From: Synergistota bacterium
GTDB taxonomy: Bacteria > Synergistota > Synergistia > Synergistales > Synergistaceae
Direction of reading: 5' to 3'
Assembly (NCBI GenBank): GCA_023450745.1
Contig: JAEXGR010000023.1
Span: forward strand, 43,515-107,514
DNA: 64,000 nucleotides
The position numbers were made by a program, and so were the translations under genes. The notes under the pieces were generated by a model that saw only the letters and a list, made by a program, of their open reading frames with translations, was not told the DNA's origin and did not search any database. Below, piece after piece: positions 43,534-52,708 of the stretch. Every line of letters begins with the position of its first letter. Position 1 is the stretch's first letter.

Positions 43534-45261
43534 ATGAATTACGGTGATTTCTACAGAAGCTTCGACCCGGTCCCCTTTTATGAGGAACGCGGCTGGCTCG
43601 TCGGCGACGGACGCATTGGAGGAAAGGCAAAGGGCCTATCCTTCGCGCACCATATCCTGGAGAAGAACGGGCTGCTGGAGGACGTGCATCTGCCAAAATA
43701 CTCCATCGTCATCACGACCTCGGTCTTCGACGAATTCATGGAGCAAAATAACCTTTGGGAGCGGCTGATGAACCTGCGCGCGCACTCGGATGCGCCGGAG
43801 CTTTATAAAATATGCCGGGCGGCCAGCCTGCCGCCCTCGCTCGACGGTCCGCTCGAAAAGATCTTGGACCTGATCAGCGACCCCATCTCCATCCGCTCCT
43901 CCTCAACGCTGGAGGACGACGTCAACCTCTCCTTCGCGGGAAAGTACGCGACGCGTTTTTCCTCCAACGCCGGCACGCGGGAGGAACGCCGCGCCGAGCT
44001 TGAGGAGGCGATCAAGATCGTCTACGCCTCCACCTACAACCCCGCCGCGCGCGAATATAAACGCAAGCACGGCATCCAGTGGGGCGGAGAGCGCATGGCC
44101 GTGCTGATTCAGCCGATCGAGGGGCGCCGGTACGAAAACATGTTCTATCCCGAGCTTGCGGGAGCCGCCTTTTCACAGGTCTTCCGCCGTCCCTCGCCGC
44201 GAATCAGGAAGGAGGACGGCGTCGTGCGCATCTGCTTCGGCCTCGGCACGCGCACCGTCGACAGGGCCTACGCAAGGACCTTCTATCTTACAAATCCCAA
44301 CCTCCGCCCCGAAGGGACGAAGCCGCACGAGATTGTGACGCACTCACAGGAACATTACGACTATGTCGATATTGAGCGCCATAAGTTCACCTCGCAGCAC
44401 ATCGCCGTCACCATCAAGGACGTTCTGAAAAAACACAAAATGGCCCCCACCTACTTACAGTGGTTCGACGACAACGCCTTCCACTGGATACACACCGACC
44501 CCGGCAACATGAACGCGCCGCGCCCGGTATTCACCTTCTCGGAGCTGCCCGGCCGCTGCCCGAAGCTCTTTGCGCGGCTGAAAAAGCTTCTCGCGCTCTT
44601 TGAAGAAGAGCTTCAGCTCCCCGTGGACATGGAGTTCGCCTACGAGGTCGGCGACGACCGCTTCACCCTCGTACAGCTGCGGCCGCTCTCCGTCTACGAC
44701 GACAAGGGCCGCGTCGAGATTCCCGACACGCCGCCGGAGAAGACCATCCTGCGCGGCGACCGCATGGTCGCCAACGGCAGGCTGGAATGCACGCGGCACA
44801 TCGTCTTCGTCGACCCCGAGATTTACGGCAAGCAGGCGGACTTCGCCGACGTCGCACGCGCCGTGGGAGAGATAAACGACCGGCTCGACGGCGAGCGCTA
44901 CATCCTCGTCGGCCCGGGACGCTGGGGCAGCTCCAACCCCATGCTCGGCGTGCCGGTGCGCTACAACGAGCTTTCAAACTCCGGCTGCCTCGTGGAGCTC
45001 GGCATTCCGCAGAAGGGGATGGCTCCCGAGCTCTCCTACGGGACGCACTTCTTCCTCGACCTCGACGGCGACAACATCCTCTACCTCCCGGTATTCGACG
45101 GCGTGAAGAACAACGTCTATAACAGAGAGTGGTTCGAGAGCCACCCGTGGCAGACGATATCCCACCCCGCCGTAAGGCACTACGAAGGATGCTTCGACGT
45201 GCTGCTGGACGGAGAGACGGAAAACGGCATCGTGATAGACAATACCCCGGAAGGCAAGTGA
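43534..45261 (+). CDS. PEP/pyruvate-binding (PPDK N-terminal-like) protein, copy 1
   Basis: This 575-residue protein has a PPDK N-terminal ATP-grasp-like region in residues about 20-400 (GDGRIGGKAKGLSFAHHIL, ISIRSSSTLEDDVNLSFAGKYATRF, FGLGTRTVDRAY, LPVDMEFAYEV and LVQLRPLS). It lacks the swivelling His domain and the C-terminal barrel of PEP synthase. Instead it has a C-terminal domain with YILVGPGRWGSSNPMLGVPV and ELSYGTHFFLDL. Function is unknown; it may bind nucleotide and phosphorylate an unidentified target. TAGGAGGGAC precedes ATG 43534. It is paired with a second copy four bases downstream. Confidence 0.8.
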   Translation: MNYGDFYRSFDPVPFYEERGWLVGDGRIGGKAKGLSFAHHILEKNGLLEDVHLPKYSIVITTSVFDEFMEQNNLWERLMNLRAHSDAPELYKICRAASLPPSLDGPLEKILDLISDPISIRSSSTLEDDVNLSFAGKYATRFSSNAGTREERRAELEEAIKIVYASTYNPAAREYKRKHGIQWGGERMAVLIQPIEGRRYENMFYPELAGAAFSQVFRRPSPRIRKEDGVVRICFGLGTRTVDRAYARTFYLTNPNLRPEGTKPHEIVTHSQEHYDYVDIERHKFTSQHIAVTIKDVLKKHKMAPTYLQWFDDNAFHWIHTDPGNMNAPRPVFTFSELPGRCPKLFARLKKLLALFEEELQLPVDMEFAYEVGDDRFTLVQLRPLSVYDDKGRVEIPDTPPEKTILRGDRMVANGRLECTRHIVFVDPEIYGKQADFADVARAVGEINDRLDGERYILVGPGRWGSSNPMLGVPVRYNELSNSGCLVELGIPQKGMAPELSYGTHFFLDLDGDNILYLPVFDGVKNNVYNREWFESHPWQTISHPAVRHYEGCFDVLLDGETENGIVIDNTPEGK

Positions 45262-45265
45262 TAAC

Positions 45266-47020
45266 ATGACCCCAGCAGACCGAGCAAGAGAACTCTATTT
45301 TGAATGGCAGCCGCATGACGACCCCGAGTTCGCACCGCTGATCTGCGGGCGCGGGACGATCGGCGGTAAAGGGCGTTCGCTGCTTTTTGCGCTGCGGCAG
45401 CTGCGAGACAGCGGCGACGAGCAGATGAGCCGGACGAAGGTGCCGCGATCGATATACCTCAGCATCGAGATCTTTCACCAGTTCCTCGAACGGGTGCCGC
45501 GCCTTGACACGCTGCTCGCGAACGGCGACCCGCGGGAGATAGAACGGGTCTTTCTGGAAACGCCGCTGCCGGAGGCGGCCGGGATGTACATCCGCACCTT
45601 CCTCGCGGATATGCGTGACCCGGTCGTCATCCGCAGCTCCAGCCGGCTGGAGGACGACGTAAAACACTCCTTCGCCGGAAAATACCTGACGAACTTCCTC
45701 GGCAACAACTGCGGCAGCCTTGAAGCGCGCGCGGCGGCCGTGGAAACGGAGGTGCGGCGCATCTATTCGCGCACCTTCTTCCCCGCGGCGACGGATTACC
45801 GGGCGCGCCACAACCTCGGCGACGACGATATGGGAATCATCATCATCCGCATGGCGGGGCGCTGGCGCGGGCGCTACTATTATCCGACGATGGCGGGCGT
45901 CGGCTACTCGCAGAACTTCCGCCGCTGGACGACGCGCGTGAAGCAGGACGACGGCCTCGTGCGCATGGTCTTCGGCATGGGCACGATGAGCACAAAGCGC
46001 GGCTACGCGCGCACCGTCTCGCTGACCAACCCGATCCTGCGCCCCGAGGGTTTCGCTCCCGAGAAGATTTCGGCGATCGCCCAAGAGTCCTTCCACGTCA
46101 TCGACGAGGAGCACCCGAACCAAATAACGACGCTCGACATCAAAAAGGAATGGAAACAGCTGCTCGCCTACCATCCCGATTTTGCCGCCTACGCGCAGAT
46201 CTACCGCTGCGACGACGGCGAGGGCTGCTTCTTCCAGATCATGAAGAACATGGCCTGCCTCTCGCCGGGGATGAAGGTCTGCTTCACCTTCGACAGCTTC
46301 CCGCGCATGTATCCCGACTTCTACAAGCGTGTTAAAAAGACGCTGAAGCTGCTTGAACACAAGATGGGCGTCCCCGTAGACATGGAATTCGCCTTTGAGC
46401 CGACCGAGGACTCTTTCTGCCTCATCCAGTCGCGTCCCTTCTGGTCGCACAACCATCTTGAGGGCGGCATCCCCAAGCTCGCGCCGCGGCAGATACTGCT
46501 GCAGGCCGACCGCATGGTGACGCACGGCGTCATCCCGGAGATCACGAAGATCGTCTACGTGGACTTCAACCTCTATTACGCGCAGCACGACTTTTACGGC
46601 ACGGCGCGCCTCATCGGCGAACTCAACAAAGCCTCCGACGGCGAGCCCTACCTCCTTGTCGCCCCGGGGCGCATCGGCTCCAGCAACCCCGAGCTCGGCG
46701 TTCCCGTGCAATACAGCGAGCTGACGAACTGCCGCGGTATGGTGGAGCTCGGCATTCCGCGTCTTGGCTTTATGCCGGAGCTCTCCTACGGCACACACTT
46801 TTTCTCCGACCTCGAGGTCGACGGCGTTCTCTACATGCCCGTCTTCGCGGGGGAGGACAGGAACATCTTCAACACGGACTGGTTTGAAAATAAAAAATGG
46901 GAACCCTGGCGCAACCCCGCGATACGCGTCTACCGCGGCAACTTCGCCGCCTACATGGACGGCGAGACCAACCGCGGCGTGATTGTGGATAAGGATATGG
47001 GCGGCGAGGACGGTAATTAA
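45266..47020 (+). CDS. PEP/pyruvate-binding (PPDK N-terminal-like) protein, copy 2
   Basis: This 584-residue protein is a paralogue of the gene just before it, with the same layout: CGRGTIGGKGRSLLFAL, VIRSSSRLEDDVKHSFAGKYLTNF, VFGMGTMSTKRGYARTVSL, VPVDMEFAFEP, and the shared C-terminal YLLVAPGRIGSSNPELGVPV and ELSYGTHFFSDL. The two genes are four bases apart, so they may form a heterodimer. Both lack the usual His and PEP-binding domains. Function is unknown; closeness to ppk and ppx suggests phosphate metabolism, as inference only. Confidence 0.8.
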   Translation: MTPADRARELYFEWQPHDDPEFAPLICGRGTIGGKGRSLLFALRQLRDSGDEQMSRTKVPRSIYLSIEIFHQFLERVPRLDTLLANGDPREIERVFLETPLPEAAGMYIRTFLADMRDPVVIRSSSRLEDDVKHSFAGKYLTNFLGNNCGSLEARAAAVETEVRRIYSRTFFPAATDYRARHNLGDDDMGIIIIRMAGRWRGRYYYPTMAGVGYSQNFRRWTTRVKQDDGLVRMVFGMGTMSTKRGYARTVSLTNPILRPEGFAPEKISAIAQESFHVIDEEHPNQITTLDIKKEWKQLLAYHPDFAAYAQIYRCDDGEGCFFQIMKNMACLSPGMKVCFTFDSFPRMYPDFYKRVKKTLKLLEHKMGVPVDMEFAFEPTEDSFCLIQSRPFWSHNHLEGGIPKLAPRQILLQADRMVTHGVIPEITKIVYVDFNLYYAQHDFYGTARLIGELNKASDGEPYLLVAPGRIGSSNPELGVPVQYSELTNCRGMVELGIPRLGFMPELSYGTHFFSDLEVDGVLYMPVFAGEDRNIFNTDWFENKKWEPWRNPAIRVYRGNFAAYMDGETNRGVIVDKDMGGEDGN

Positions 47021-47138
47021 CGGCAAAAATTTTTATGCGGGCCCCGGCGGCCGACGCGGGGGCTAAAGGCGCCGGGCGGTTATCAGGCATAACCGCCGTG
47101 ATTGGAGGGGCGCGCCCCTTTTGACGGCCGGCGCCCCG

Positions 47139-48338
47139 TTATTTTATGGAATCGCAGGTCGTTTCCAGATAGGCCGGCGGCGTCAGCGAGTAGGCGTAAA
47201 GATAGACGGCAACCGTCATTTTAAAGCGAACCTCGGGGTCGTCAAGGTTCTCGCCGAGCAGCGCCGCGATCTTGTTATAACGGTACTTCATGGAATTGTA
47301 ATGAAGCCAAAGCTCCTTTGAGACCGCGGTCAGATTCCAGCTGTGGCGCACAAAGGTGTGCAGCGTCATCATCAGGCGGCTCTGGTGCGTCTCGTCATAC
47401 TTGATTATCTCCTTCAGAAGGCCGGCGGCATACGCGCGAAACTCGGCGGACTCCGAAAGCGCGGCAAAGATTCGCCAGAGGCCCAGCTCCTCCCACCGCA
47501 GGACGGGCGGAACGGTCCGGTGTATGAGGCCGTGCTTCATCGTGAAAAGCGCCTGTGAGAGACACCGCGGAATCTCGCCGTACGACCGCCCGCCGCCGCT
47601 CCAGCCCCAGCAGAGCCGGCCGGCGGCGGATATCTGCCCCTCGCGCGCGGAGTGCTCCCAGAGCGTGATCAAATTGGTCGTGATCGTCTGCAGCGTTCCC
47701 CGCCCGTTATGGAAGAGGAGAAAGCTCTTGACCCCTTCGTTTTCACAGACGAAAAATCTCGCGCCGACACTCTCGGCAAGCCCGCGAAAACGTTCCAGGA
47801 GCTTGGTCTCCTCGCCGCCGTCCAGCTCCGAGAAAAAGGACGCCGCGTAAAACCCCTGCTGGAGCTCCACCCCCGCGCCTTTGAGTACTCCCAGACAATA
47901 CGCTTCGTCCTCCCTCCGGGCCGCAAAGAGCTTCGCGATAAAGGAGCTCTCCTCTTCCCCGCCGCCCAGGGCCCCGCGCGCGGAATCGCCGAGATGACAG
48001 ACCGCCAGCGCGTCGACCACAAACGCCGCCTCGGAGGGAAAAGGAAACTCCTCTCCCGCCGGAGACGCGGCGACGAGCCATCCCAGCTTATGCGAGCGCC
48101 GCGTCACCTCCCGGGCGGCATATATACGCAGCAGCTCCATGAGCGGGTAGAGCTGAAGCTCTTCGTAAAACTGCGGCTCGCCCCGCGTGCAGCAGATAGC
48201 TTTTGTACGCGCGTCGATATACGCGACATCGACGCCGCTCCATTCGCGAAAGAGCGAGAGGATGCGCCGCGTGTCGCCGCTCTCGAGCGCGGTGTGCATT
48301 ATTTCCCGCAAAAAACGGTCGCGGTCACTTGACGGCAA
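47139..48338 (-). CDS. PucR/CdaR-type transcriptional regulator
   Basis: This is a 399-residue regulator. The C-terminal helix-turn-helix of the PucR family is seen in LLKEIIKYDETHQSRLMMTLHTFVRHSWNLTAVSKELWLHYNSMKYRYNKIAALLG. The N-terminal part (residues 1-130) may sense a ligand. It starts at TTG 48338, behind GGGAGG. It lies downstream of the creatininase operon on the same strand, with a 20-base gap, so it is likely to control purine or creatinine-type nitrogen use. PucR relatives often regulate such genes. Confidence 0.87.
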   Translation of the reverse strand: MPSSDRDRFLREIMHTALESGDTRRILSLFREWSGVDVAYIDARTKAICCTRGEPQFYEELQLYPLMELLRIYAAREVTRRSHKLGWLVAASPAGEEFPFPSEAAFVVDALAVCHLGDSARGALGGGEEESSFIAKLFAARREDEAYCLGVLKGAGVELQQGFYAASFFSELDGGEETKLLERFRGLAESVGARFFVCENEGVKSFLLFHNGRGTLQTITTNLITLWEHSAREGQISAAGRLCWGWSGGGRSYGEIPRCLSQALFTMKHGLIHRTVPPVLRWEELGLWRIFAALSESAEFRAYAAGLLKEIIKYDETHQSRLMMTLHTFVRHSWNLTAVSKELWLHYNSMKYRYNKIAALLGENLDDPEVRFKMTVAVYLYAYSLTPPAYLETTCDSIK

Positions 48339-48358
48339 TGCCTCCCACCTCCTGTTAT

Positions 48359-49129
48359 TTAGTAAAAACGTTCCCTTATGATCGGGACGAGCCCGTCCAA
48401 AACCTCGGAGACAAGACGTTCGCCAATCTCCGCGCCGGCCCCATCCGCGGGGGCATACATCCCGGAAGGGGGGCGCACCTCCCGCGGCTGGGGGAAAATC
48501 TTATAGGGCAGCGGCCGGGGAATAAAACCGGCGTCAGCCAGCTCCGCTTTGACAAGCTCCGGATAAAGGGCGAGCATGATCGAAGTCTCCGTAAGCGCCG
48601 CGTGTTCCGCCACCCAGCCGGGCCAGCGGTCCGCGAAGAGCTCGCCGATGAGTTCGTCGCCGATAAAATCCCACCAGTTGACCGAGATTACCTGAACGCC
48701 GCTTCTTCCCTCCGTCGCGAGCTCTATCCCCTCAAGAAGAAAAGAATAGCTCTCCAAGTGCCCGTTCAGCAGAACCACTTTTCCGATTCCCTGCCGGAAG
48801 AGACCCTTTATGATATCACGAGTCATCAGCGTGAGGGTATTTCCGTTGAGATTCAGCGTCCCGCGCCAGGCGTCGCTCTCCTTCGCGTATGTATGGAAGA
48901 GCGGCGGCAGCATCACAAGCCGTTCCGCCACGTCGCCGGCGCCCGGATACCGGGCGAGGCGGTCGGCAATCCCCATCGCGATATAGAGATCCGTCCCCGT
49001 CGGGAGATGCGGCCCATGCTGTTCGACCGAGCCGCTTGCGACCAGAGCGATCATCGTTTCGCGCTCCGCCTCGATATCCTTCCAGGTCATATCCGTCCAA
49101 CGTCGTAAATGGTCACGCAAAAAAATCAC
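48359..49129 (-). CDS. Creatininase family protein
   Basis: This 256-residue metal hydrolase has ALVASGSVEQHGPHLPTGTD near residue 30 (Glu, His and Asp metal ligands) and VVLLNGHLESYSF near residue 120. The NGH-x-E form matches true creatininases more than the NGHGGN form of other branches. It should open the creatinine ring to creatine or hydrolyse a related cyclic amide. Its ATG overlaps the stop of the upstream gene by four bases. The operon also holds a sodium symporter and an M20-type protein. Confidence 0.87.
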   Translation of the reverse strand: MIFLRDHLRRWTDMTWKDIEAERETMIALVASGSVEQHGPHLPTGTDLYIAMGIADRLARYPGAGDVAERLVMLPPLFHTYAKESDAWRGTLNLNGNTLTLMTRDIIKGLFRQGIGKVVLLNGHLESYSFLLEGIELATEGRSGVQVISVNWWDFIGDELIGELFADRWPGWVAEHAALTETSIMLALYPELVKAELADAGFIPRPLPYKIFPQPREVRPPSGMYAPADGAGAEIGERLVSEVLDGLVPIIRERFY

Positions 49130-49626
49130 CTTTCCTTAATACCGCCCGTCAGGGGAATTATCCCGTATTCCCCCGTAAGCGTATCGAGCGAAATCCCGCT
49201 TTCGGAGCCGTTCGCAAAACGGACCCGCCATAGCAGAGACTCCTTATAAACCAGCGCGACGCCGCCGACGGTATAGCTGATATCAGACCAGGCGCGCGCC
49301 CGTTTTCTCATGCCAAACCTTATCATCTGGGAGATACGCGCGCCGTCGAGCTCCTCCTTGGAGATCTTGGGAGAGACGATCTCGTCCGCCGCGGCCTCCG
49401 TCTCGCAAAAACAATCGGGAGGCGGAAACCCCGCGCCGGAATTCACCGCGTCAACCGCCAGAAGCAGCCGTTCCCGGCGCGGCGCGATAAAGGGAAATTT
49501 CACCGCCGCCTCCAGCTCAAGCAGCCAATACGGATAAAAATAGCGTCCGAACACGCGGGACTCGCGCGCGTTATCCGCGACCTCCGCGGGAAGTTCAGTT
49601 ACCCGCCGGCGCCAGCATCTGATCAA
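49126..49626 (-). CDS. Uncharacterised protein in the creatininase operon
   Basis: This 166-residue protein has no family I recognise. It is soluble, with a proline-rich patch (GAGFPPPDCF) and a C-terminal strand-rich segment (ALVYKESLLWRVRFANGSESGISLDTLTGEYG) that recalls small binding domains. The start is TTG 49626, behind GGAGGG within the end of the symporter gene, overlapping it by 32 bases. Its stop overlaps the creatininase start, so it is translated as part of the operon. Confidence 0.65.
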   Translation of the reverse strand: MIRCWRRRVTELPAEVADNARESRVFGRYFYPYWLLELEAAVKFPFIAPRRERLLLAVDAVNSGAGFPPPDCFCETEAAADEIVSPKISKEELDGARISQMIRFGMRKRARAWSDISYTVGGVALVYKESLLWRVRFANGSESGISLDTLTGEYGIIPLTGGIKER

Positions 49627-51166
49627 AAAATTCCCTCCGCTCCTTCACGGCGAGGCGCGCCTCACAGCTCACCGCGGCCGAGGCCCCGGCGGCGACCGCC
49701 TTGGGGATGTCGCCGTATTCGGCGGCGGCCTCAAAGAGTTCAAGCGTCCGCTTACGCGGCGGCTCCGTGACCAGCGACACGGCGACCAGCACCGCCACGG
49801 CGACGATAAGCCCCGCGATAAAGGGGTGCAGCCCCAGCAGGTTCCAATTTCCCACCGTCGCGCCGACATAAACGAAGAGAGAGCATACCATGCTGGCGAT
49901 CACTCCCGCGGCCGTCGCGCGCTTCCAAAAGACGGAGAAAAGATTCGGCACGCCGAAGGCGAGCGCCATCCCGCCGAAGACAAAGATCACGATCGTAAAG
50001 ACGAGCGCGGGCGGATTCATCGCGACGATAAAAGAAAGCGCCGCGACAAGAAGCACAAGCACCCTTGAGATAAACAGACGCCTCTTCTCCGGAATCTCGC
50101 GCTTTGAAAAACGGTTGAGCAGGTCATGCGCGATCGTCGAGACCAAAAGCAGCAGGAAAGAGTCGGCGGTCGACATCAGCGAAGCCACCGCGGCGGAGCT
50201 TAGAAGCCCGGCCCAGAAAGGCGGCAGCACCGCGAACCAGAGCTTCACCCCCGCCTGTTCCACATCGGCCAGCCCCTCTCCCAGAATAACTCTCGCAAGA
50301 CTGCCCGTCATATAATAGACAAAGCTGAAGAGGACGACAAATATTCCCGTTATCAGCATCGCCTGACGCGCGGTGCTCGGATTGCGCATAGAGAAGTGCT
50401 TGATCGTGATATGCGGCATCCCGAAGCTGCCCATGATGATAAGAATTATCGGCGTCGCCGCCGCGAGCAGCCCGTAATAGGCCATGTCGGGCCCCCACGG
50501 CGTCACGAGCGCGGGATTGATGGCGCCGAGCTTATCGTTCAGCGCGGCAAAGCCGCCGGCTTTAAAAAGAGCCACCCAGAACAGCACCTGCGTACCGGCG
50601 AACATCAGAAGTCCCTGAATAAAATCCGTATAGACCACCGCCAGATAGCCGCCCATGATCGTATAAAGAAGGACGACCGCGCAGCCGATGAGCATACCCG
50701 TAAAATACTCCGTGCCAAAGACCACGCTCAGCAGCTTGCCGGAGGCCGTCCACTGCGCCACCAAGTGCATGCTGACCGTCAGCAGGATCACCAGCGCGGC
50801 GACAACGCGCAGCGCCGGCGAATCAAAACGCTTCTCATAATACTCCGGCAGAGTGATCGCGCCGAGCAGCTCCGAATACTTCCGCAGACGGCGTCCCAGA
50901 ATGCCGAAGCTCAGGGCGTTGCCCGGAGCGTCTCCCGTCGCCCACCAAAGCACCGAATAGCCCCCCGTATATCCCAGGCCGGGGGCCGCCGTGTAAGTAT
51001 AACCGCTCATATAAGACGTGATCAGGGCGAAGGACGAGACCCACGGACCGATACGCCTTCCGCCGATGAGGAAATCCTCATAAGTATTCCCAATCCTCAT
51101 CGTCACGACCCCAATTAGACAGATCACCAACAGATAAATAAAAAATGAAACAAGCGCCCAATCCAT
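49595..51166 (-). CDS. Sodium:solute symporter (SSS family)
   Basis: This 523-residue protein has about thirteen hydrophobic segments and SSS features: VMRIGNTYEDFLIGGRRIGPWVSSFALITSYMSGYTY-type start, ISGYLAVVYTDFIQGLLMF-like segment, and SSAAVASLMSTADSFLLLLVSTIAHDL, the usual sodium-site region. It should import an organic solute with sodium; the operon suggests creatinine or a related compound. A 45-residue partner gene is just upstream. GGGAGG precedes the ATG. Confidence 0.92.
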   Translation of the reverse strand: MDWALVSFFIYLLVICLIGVVTMRIGNTYEDFLIGGRRIGPWVSSFALITSYMSGYTYTAAPGLGYTGGYSVLWWATGDAPGNALSFGILGRRLRKYSELLGAITLPEYYEKRFDSPALRVVAALVILLTVSMHLVAQWTASGKLLSVVFGTEYFTGMLIGCAVVLLYTIMGGYLAVVYTDFIQGLLMFAGTQVLFWVALFKAGGFAALNDKLGAINPALVTPWGPDMAYYGLLAAATPIILIIMGSFGMPHITIKHFSMRNPSTARQAMLITGIFVVLFSFVYYMTGSLARVILGEGLADVEQAGVKLWFAVLPPFWAGLLSSAAVASLMSTADSFLLLLVSTIAHDLLNRFSKREIPEKRRLFISRVLVLLVAALSFIVAMNPPALVFTIVIFVFGGMALAFGVPNLFSVFWKRATAAGVIASMVCSLFVYVGATVGNWNLLGLHPFIAGLIVAVAVLVAVSLVTEPPRKRTLELFEAAAEYGDIPKAVAAGASAAVSCEARLAVKERREFFDQMLAPAGN

Positions 51167-51197
51167 AAAACTGCCTCCCTTAAAATCCTTTAAATAC

Positions 51198-51335
51198 TTA
51201 ACCGGCCTTCTTCTCGGCCTCTTTTTCCTTTTTTCCCATATAGAGATAAAGCGCCACGATCAGCGCCAGCACAAGCGCCTGACCGGCAAACATCATCCAG
51301 GTGCCCGACTGCCAGAAAATTTCGTTTCCGCTCAT
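51198..51335 (-). CDS. Small membrane protein, symporter accessory type
   Basis: This 45-residue protein starts MSGNEIFWQSGTWMMFAG, has one hydrophobic helix (QALVLALIVALYLYMG), and ends in a Lys/Glu-rich tail (KKEKEAEKKAG). GAGGAGG precedes its ATG at good spacing. Such short single-span proteins are found next to SSS-family symporters and are thought to assist them. It lies 31 bases before the symporter gene, so both are made from one transcript. Confidence 0.85.
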   Translation of the reverse strand: MSGNEIFWQSGTWMMFAGQALVLALIVALYLYMGKKEKEAEKKAG

Positions 51336-51366
51336 AAAAATTTCGCCTCCTCTTCTTCCCGAAAAA

Positions 51367-52509
51367 TTATTCCGTCATATATTTTTCATATATCCTCTGA
51401 GCCGCGCAAACCTTGCTCAGATAAACATATTCATCGACCCTGTCGTCAAAGACCCGCTCCCCCGGACCAATGATCACAAAAGGAACGCCGAGCTCTTTGA
51501 CGACGACCGAAGAGTCCGAGAAGTATCCAAGCCCGGAGCGGGCGTTTCCGATCCCCTCCCTCCGGCAGATAGACTCGATTCGCCTGACGAGCGGAGAATC
51601 AGCGCTCACGCCGACCGGAGTCCGCGCATTCAAAATCCGGTAATCGATCGCAAGGCCGGGAACCTCTGCCGCCATCGCGGCGATCAGGCGGCCGACATCC
51701 TGAATAAAAGCGGCGAGGTCGACGCTCGGTATCAGCCTGATATCGATATTCCCGCACGCCGCCTCCGGCAGGATGCAGATCTCCTTCTCGCTGGTGGAGA
51801 CCCCCGTCAGAAATACCGTGGAACCGCCCAGCAGGGAATGCGGGCGCGCCTCTTTCAGAAGCCCCTTAATCCGGCGCACAAACTCCAACAGCCAATAGAG
51901 CGCGTCGATTCCCGCTTCCGCCTCGAGCACATGTACGCGGCGCCCGCGGACCTCCGCCTTCATCCAGACCGCGCCCTTCTGCGCGGTCGCGATGCCAAGC
52001 CCGGTGGGGTCGGCGAAAATAATCTCGGAGATTCCTTCAAGAAATCCCCCCTCCAAAAGCGATCTGGCCCCGATGCCGTCGTCGTCTCCGCCGGCCGTAA
52101 AACAAAGCAGCGTCTCCTCGGGAAGCGCGCGCCCCTCTTCAAGCAGGGACAGCGCCGCCGCGCATATCGCGGCGACTCCGCCCTTAGAGCTGGAGGCGCC
52201 GCAGCCGTAAACCCTCTCTCCGTCAAAATCCGCGGCAAAGGGGGCGTGGCTCCACGATCGCGGCGCTAGCGGGCTCACCGTATCCAGGTGGGCCGTCAGC
52301 GCCCTCTTTGCGCCGTTTCGCTCGCCCCGCAGCGACACGGCCAGCGAGGCCCGGTTGTCCCCGTGGCGCACAATATTGACGGGCACTCCGTAAGGTTCAA
52401 ACAGTGAAACGATATACTTGACGACGTCCAGCTCGTCTCCCTCCGGCAGACAGGAGCGGATGCGTATCAGGTTCTGCAGTATCGTCAACGTTTTCGCCGA
52501 ATATTCCAT
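51367..52509 (-). CDS. M20-type peptidase family protein with altered metal site
   Basis: This 380-residue protein has M20 family organisation: ALTAHLDTVSPL near residue 94 with the first metal His and Asp, then YGCGASSSKGGVAAICAA where the bridging metal Asp (usually in D-x-K-G) is Ser, then CFTAGGDDDGIGARSLL where a Glu pair is normal, ADPTGLGI, and PFVIIGPGERVFDDRVDEYV where a metal His is normally found. So several ligands differ from active ArgE/DapE enzymes. It may use another metal arrangement, or act as a binding protein. It is first in the symporter/creatininase operon. Confidence 0.75.
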   Translation of the reverse strand: MEYSAKTLTILQNLIRIRSCLPEGDELDVVKYIVSLFEPYGVPVNIVRHGDNRASLAVSLRGERNGAKRALTAHLDTVSPLAPRSWSHAPFAADFDGERVYGCGASSSKGGVAAICAAALSLLEEGRALPEETLLCFTAGGDDDGIGARSLLEGGFLEGISEIIFADPTGLGIATAQKGAVWMKAEVRGRRVHVLEAEAGIDALYWLLEFVRRIKGLLKEARPHSLLGGSTVFLTGVSTSEKEICILPEAACGNIDIRLIPSVDLAAFIQDVGRLIAAMAAEVPGLAIDYRILNARTPVGVSADSPLVRRIESICRREGIGNARSGLGYFSDSSVVVKELGVPFVIIGPGERVFDDRVDEYVYLSKVCAAQRIYEKYMTE

Positions 52510-52708
52510 CTATTCACATCGCCTCCCGGCGGCGGCTTGCGCCCCCGTCGATTATTCAGGAAATATTAAATATAATTTTAGGTTTTGTATATAGAAGTAA
52601 CTTATAAATATAATTGGGAGTTACTCACAGGAGTTATGAGGCCGCCGCCCCCGGAGAGGGGGCGGCGGCCTCACGAAAACAAGCTTTATCTGAGAGGAAA
52701 GGAAAACA

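Noticed and set aside
44663..47026. A very long open frame (787 codons) on the minus strand opposite the two PPDK-N-like genes
   Set aside because: It mirrors two well-supported plus-strand genes, has no recognisable domain, and its low-complexity Arg/Val-rich product is typical of antisense reading in GC-rich DNA.
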